Origin: an uncultured Eggerthellaceae bacterium
GTDB lineage: Bacteria > Actinomycetota > Coriobacteriia > Coriobacteriales > Eggerthellaceae
Assembly (NCBI GenBank): GCA_946626265.1
Contig: CAMOUE010000095.1
Location: 1-8,405 of the forward strand
Reading direction: 5' to 3'
Length of the DNA stretch: 8,405 nucleotides
This document shows, one piece after another, positions 6,556 through 8,405 of this stretch. Made by a program: the position numbers and the translations under genes. The notes beneath the pieces were generated by a model. The model did no database searches. It was not told where the DNA came from and saw nothing but the letters and a program-made list of their open reading frames with translations. Numbering within the stretch: position 1 is the first letter of the stretch; each line of letters begins with the position of its first letter.

Positions 6556-6647
6556 TTTGTGCTCCCGTGTTTCAAGCTGGTTAACTGGGCAGTGCCTCGT
6601 CGGGCGCGGCAAATGCACGGTTGCTACGTGGAGGTTCGGCCGCGGAG

Positions 6648-6734
6648 TAATCTCGACAGCCAGGCGATCTCGGCGGCGGGTTAATCTCGACAGCCAGGCG
6701 ATCTCGGTGGCGAAGTAATCTCGACAGCGAGACA
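6648..6734. repeat. 34-bp tandem repeat built of alternating 17-bp half-units
   Basis: The hexamer ATCTCG occurs at 6650, 6667, 6684, 6701 and 6718, exactly 17 bp apart. Half-units alternate between type A (ATCTCGACAGCCAGGCG at 6650 and 6684, partly at 6718) and type B (ATCTCGGCGGCGGGTTA at 6667, ATCTCGGTGGCGAAGTA at 6701). The array lies between two divergent genes, roughly 235-320 bp upstream of echA and 125-210 bp upstream of the ybjQ-like gene. It could be a protein-binding array or a repetitive extragenic element. The 17-bp period is not a multiple of three, which argues against coding. Confidence 0.85.
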
Positions 6735-6757
6735 TGGCGAATGCGTGTGGCGGTTGC

Positions 6758-6786
6758 TTTACAAGTTAATATAGTGCCGTTAGTGT
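6758..6786 (+). promoter_or_regulatory. Possible promoter for the YbjQ-family gene
   Basis: TTTACA (6758-6763) is followed after 17 bases by TAGTGT (6781-6786), a weak -10. The surrounding bases are AT-rich compared with the flanks. No better pair was found before the gene. Confidence 0.25.
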
Positions 6787-6857
6787 CGGATTTCGCGGGG
6801 CAATGAGTTCCGCAATCTGCGAGATCAAACTTTTACAACTGATATAAGGAGATTGCC

Positions 6858-7169
6858 ATGATCGTTACAACTTGCGATGTTCTTCCCGGGCAAAACGTGC
6901 AAGTGCTCGGGCTCGTCAGGGGAAACGTCGTCACTTCCAAGCACGTCGGCCGAGATATCATGGCCGGTTTCAAAAACATCGTGGGCGGCGAGATCAAAAG
7001 CTACACGGACATGATGAACGAAGGCCGCAACATTGCGGAGCAGCGCATGATCGCAGAAGCCCAGGCGCTTGGCGCCGACGCCATCATCTGCGCCCGCTAC
7101 GCTAGCGCTTCAGTCATGGAGGGCACGCAAGAGATGCTCGCCTACGGTACCGCAGTACGTTTCGTCTAA
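6858..7169 (+). CDS. YbjQ/UPF0145 family protein
   Basis: The product is a small cytoplasmic protein of 103 residues matching the YbjQ (UPF0145, putative heavy-metal-binding domain) family. Members form small oligomers and have no settled biochemical role. Family features are the N-terminal strand with G-x-V-x-G (LGLVRGNVV, 17-25), the SYTDMMNEGRNIAEQRM helix (48-64), the AQALGADAIICARY segment (69-82) and the closing EMLAYGTAVRFV (92-103). The length is normal for the family. The ATG at 6858 follows AAGGAGA with good spacing. The gene stands alone, divergent from the ech operon across 443 bases, with a tRNA gene downstream. A conserved GxR position appears as C-A-R (Cys78), which may be a lineage detail. 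No link to the hydrogenase is shown by the sequence. Confidence 0.9.
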   Translation: MIVTTCDVLPGQNVQVLGLVRGNVVTSKHVGRDIMAGFKNIVGGEIKSYTDMMNEGRNIAEQRMIAEAQALGADAIICARYASASVMEGTQEMLAYGTAVRFV

Positions 7170-7181
7170 AGCATGGTGCCG

Positions 7182-7214
7182 CAGCCACGTTTATTTAGTT
7201 TCACAGCCACGTTT
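7182..7214 (+). repeat. Short direct repeat
   Basis: CAGCCACGTTT occurs at 7182-7192 and 7204-7214, 22 bases apart, just after the YbjQ-family gene. No function is evident and no clear terminator for that gene was found. Confidence 0.5.
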
Positions 7215-7267
7215 GACGGACGTAGTTGAGTTCCGTATGCAAATGATGTGTTTGCTAAAACGGGTTC

Positions 7268-7296
7268 TTGCAAAAGGCCGGCAATACGACTAATAT
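7268..7296 (+). promoter_or_regulatory. tRNA-Pro promoter
   Basis: TTGCAA (7268-7273), a 17-base spacer and TAATAT (7291-7296) form a good sigma70-type promoter. The predicted start is around 7303, shortly before the tRNA at 7310. Confidence 0.75.
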
Positions 7297-7309
7297 ACAC
7301 TCTCGCTGA

Positions 7310-7386
<77 letters not shown>

Positions 7387-7394
7387 GGAAATGC

Positions 7395-7424
7395 AAGGTC
7401 AGATGCTCATGCATCTGACCTTTT
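7395..7424 (+). terminator. Intrinsic terminator after tRNA-Pro
   Basis: Bases 7395-7406 (AAGGTCAGATGC) and 7411-7422 form a perfect 12-bp stem with a TCAT loop. The arm ends in TTTT, followed by CATATTTT. It begins nine bases after the tRNA CCA end. Confidence 0.88.
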
Positions 7425-7508
7425 CATATTTTGCGATACGAGCGGAATGAGGCACGGGCATATGGAACTCGCCCCAGACGATTCCCGAGCCGTATGGGCA
7501 TCAGAACC

Positions 7509-7618
7509 TATAATGCACATATACCTCCAAAAGTGTACATATTTTCAAAATGCGATGACTAAAATACAGTGAAATAGCAGGTCACAGAAATTGCCCTGAA
7601 AAATATGTACACTTTTTC
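7509..7618. repeat. Perfect 17-bp inverted repeat with 54-bp spacer, behind a consensus -10
   Basis: Bases 7529-7545 (AAAAGTGTACATATTTT) are the exact reverse complement of 7600-7616. The right arm runs into TTTTT. A consensus TATAAT at 7509-7514 lies just upstream, without a recognisable -35. The element is much more AT-rich than its surroundings. Candidates are a small non-autonomous mobile element, a small RNA closed by a long stem, or paired operator sites carrying GTGTAC. There are no obvious target-site duplications. Confidence 0.7.
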
Positions 7619-7800
7619 AGCATGATCCTGAGTTTTCAGCATTCCAGTCGTCAGCGGGCTATTGTTCGTCTGCCTCTTGGCTCCCGATAGCCCATTTCAG
7701 GCCGCGCTGGACAACTTGGCTCTGCCGCTGGCGCACAGAACCAAAGGCCCCATCGAATTCCACAAAACCTTGTGCGACGAGGAAGATCCGGCAGTCCGAA
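7619..7800. other. Gene-free stretch, no convincing feature
   Basis: A 61-codon open frame at 7662-7847 has no recognisable family, no ribosome binding site and runs into the desulfoferrodoxin promoter, so it is not called. A 7-bp inverted repeat (GGGCTAT at 7656-7662 with ATAGCCC at 7687-7693) is the only structure seen. The stretch could be decayed sequence. Confidence 0.4.
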
Positions 7801-7848
7801 AACCGTTACGAAAGCGGTTACCACACCAGCGCAGATTTGCCGTATGAT
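7801..7848 (+). promoter_or_regulatory. Desulfoferrodoxin promoter with possible operator hairpin
   Basis: TATGAT (7843-7848) is a strong -10 candidate. The best -35, TTACCA (7818-7823), is weak and 19 bases away. Overlapping it, AACCGTT (7801-7807) and AGCGGTT-type bases (7813-7819) form a seven-pair inverted repeat around ACGAA. This is an appropriate place for a regulator site at an oxidative-stress gene, but no known operator consensus was matched. Confidence 0.4.
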
Positions 7849-7884
7849 TTCACTATCGTCAAGACGAGACCGGAGGTGGTTCCC

Positions 7885-8265
7885 ATGAAGAGAGAAACAT
7901 TCTACCGTTGCGCAACGTGCGGCAACATCGTCGTCAAGGTCGTTGACGGCGGCGGCGAGATTTGCTGCTGCAAGCAGCCGATGCAGGTCATCGAGGCCAA
8001 CACGAGCGACGCCGCCAAGGAAAAGCACGTACCCGACGTCAAGGTCGACGGCGACAAGGTCATCGTGAACGTCGGCAGCGTAGACCATCCCATGGAAGAA
8101 GACCATTACATCCAGTGGATCTACGTCGTAACAGAGGAAGGCGTGCTCGCGCGCTGCCTCAAGCCCGGCGAGGCGCCGCATGCCGAGCTCGTTCTCGGAG
8201 GCCAGAAGCCGCTCGCGGTCTACGAGTACTGCAACAAGCATGGCCTCTGGAAGTTCGAGCTCTAG
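7885..8265 (+). CDS. dfx: Desulfoferrodoxin (two-iron superoxide reductase)
   Basis: Superoxide reductase reduces superoxide to hydrogen peroxide in the cytoplasm of anaerobes, without producing oxygen. The 126 residues show both domains. The N-terminal desulforedoxin-like Fe(Cys)4 centre has C9-x2-C12 and C28-C29. The C-terminal catalytic Fe(His)4Cys centre has H48, H68, H74, C116 and H119. The conserved Lys before the first His ligand is K47. Spacing agrees closely with the characterised Desulfovibrio protein. A third adjacent cysteine, C27, makes a CCC run. The ATG at 7885 follows CGGAGGTGG with normal spacing; an ATG at 7837 would add 16 residues across the promoter and ribosome binding site and is rejected. 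The gene appears monocistronic, with a promoter at 7843 and a hairpin at the right edge. It would protect oxygen-sensitive metal enzymes such as the neighbouring hydrogenase; that functional link is inference. Confidence 0.96.
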   Translation: MKRETFYRCATCGNIVVKVVDGGGEICCCKQPMQVIEANTSDAAKEKHVPDVKVDGDKVIVNVGSVDHPMEEDHYIQWIYVVTEEGVLARCLKPGEAPHAELVLGGQKPLAVYEYCNKHGLWKFEL

Positions 8266-8343
8266 GCTTCAACTCACCTTCACAGTTTTCAGCTTTCCCG
8301 GAGAAGTGAATCTGCGAAACGGCGGAAGGCGATAAGGCAGAGA

Positions 8344-8378
8344 GCGGAACGTCGGAAAGCGGAACGTCGGAAAGCGAA
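8344..8378 (+). repeat. 15-bp tandem repeat in the dfx 3' region
   Basis: GCGGAACGTCGGAAA occurs twice head to tail (8344-8358 and 8359-8373), followed by a partial third start, GCGAA. It lies between the dfx stop and its terminator hairpin. It may be slippage-derived. Confidence 0.8.
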
Positions 8379-8405
8379 AAGGTGGACGCGCACTGCGTCC
8401 ACCTT
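8379..8405 (+). terminator. Terminator hairpin at the right edge
   Basis: AAGGTGGACGC (8379-8389) pairs perfectly with GCGTCCACCTT (8395-8405) around the loop GCACT. The T tract that would confirm an intrinsic terminator lies beyond the window. It probably ends the dfx transcript and could also serve a convergent gene. Confidence 0.75.

Noticed and set aside
6648..6734. CRISPR array
   Set aside because: The units are contiguous 17/34-bp tandem repeats without unique spacers, and no cas genes are nearby.
6457..6735. A 92-codon minus-strand frame upstream of echA (possible leader protein)
   Set aside because: It runs through the 17-bp repeat array and the hairpins, has no convincing ribosome binding site, and its sequence changes frame relative to the repeat period. 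It is treated as noncoding.
7456..7500. Imperfect hairpin (GCATATGGAACTCG with CGAGCCGTATGG) after the tRNA terminator
   Set aside because: It needs a two-base bulge and a wobble pair, has no T tract, and is not linked to any gene. It is too weak to call.
7651..8241. A 196-codon minus-strand frame antisense to dfx
   Set aside because: The plus strand encodes desulfoferrodoxin with all metal ligands in place; the antisense product has no family features.

Overview
The window is GC-rich and carries the genes of a strict anaerobe. It holds a complete six-subunit energy-converting (Ech, group 4) [NiFe]-hydrogenase operon, a two-iron superoxide reductase (desulfoferrodoxin), and no aerobic respiratory genes. 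Gene style, Ala/Lys-rich protein tails and a CCA-encoding tRNA gene suggest an anaerobic actinobacterium, possibly a Coriobacteriia/Eggerthellales gut-type organism. That placement is inference: nothing here is taxonomically decisive.

Layout. At the left edge, on the minus strand, is the 5' part of an hflX-like ribosome-associated GTPase gene, cut by the window border. A perfect 15-bp hairpin (453-492) separates it from the main operon. The operon occupies 496-6414 on the minus strand, and reading with transcription its order is echA-echB-echC-echD-echE-echF: NuoL-like antiporter, NuoH-like membrane anchor, NuoB-like small subunit, NuoC-like subunit, NiFe large subunit, 2x[4Fe-4S] ferredoxin subunit. 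Spacings are 1-20 nt, with Shine-Dalgarno sequences inside or next to the preceding stop codon, which indicates translational coupling. All four cysteine ligands of the NiFe site are present, so this is a hydrogenase and not complex I. In the family, such complexes pass electrons from reduced ferredoxin to protons (or the reverse) and couple this to ion translocation across the membrane.

The most unusual feature is a roughly 26-residue charged helical repeat (core ELEAKLALL...KVRAAL). It occurs three times in a long C-terminal extension of EchD and once at the very end of EchF, joined to the core domains by Ala/Lys/Pro-rich linkers. Neither extension is part of the conserved subunit fold. The shared repeat suggests a common docking, clustering or assembly role.

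Right of the operon is a divergent intergenic region (6415-6857) with an array of ATCTCG hexamers spaced exactly 17 bp apart and potential competing leader hairpins. On the plus strand follow a YbjQ/UPF0145 family gene, a tRNA-Pro(GGG) gene with a clear promoter and terminator, and a gene-poor, locally AT-rich stretch of about 500 bp. That stretch contains a perfect 17-bp inverted repeat with a 54-bp spacer, preceded by a consensus -10 box. Last comes the desulfoferrodoxin gene, with a short tandem repeat and a terminator hairpin at the right edge.
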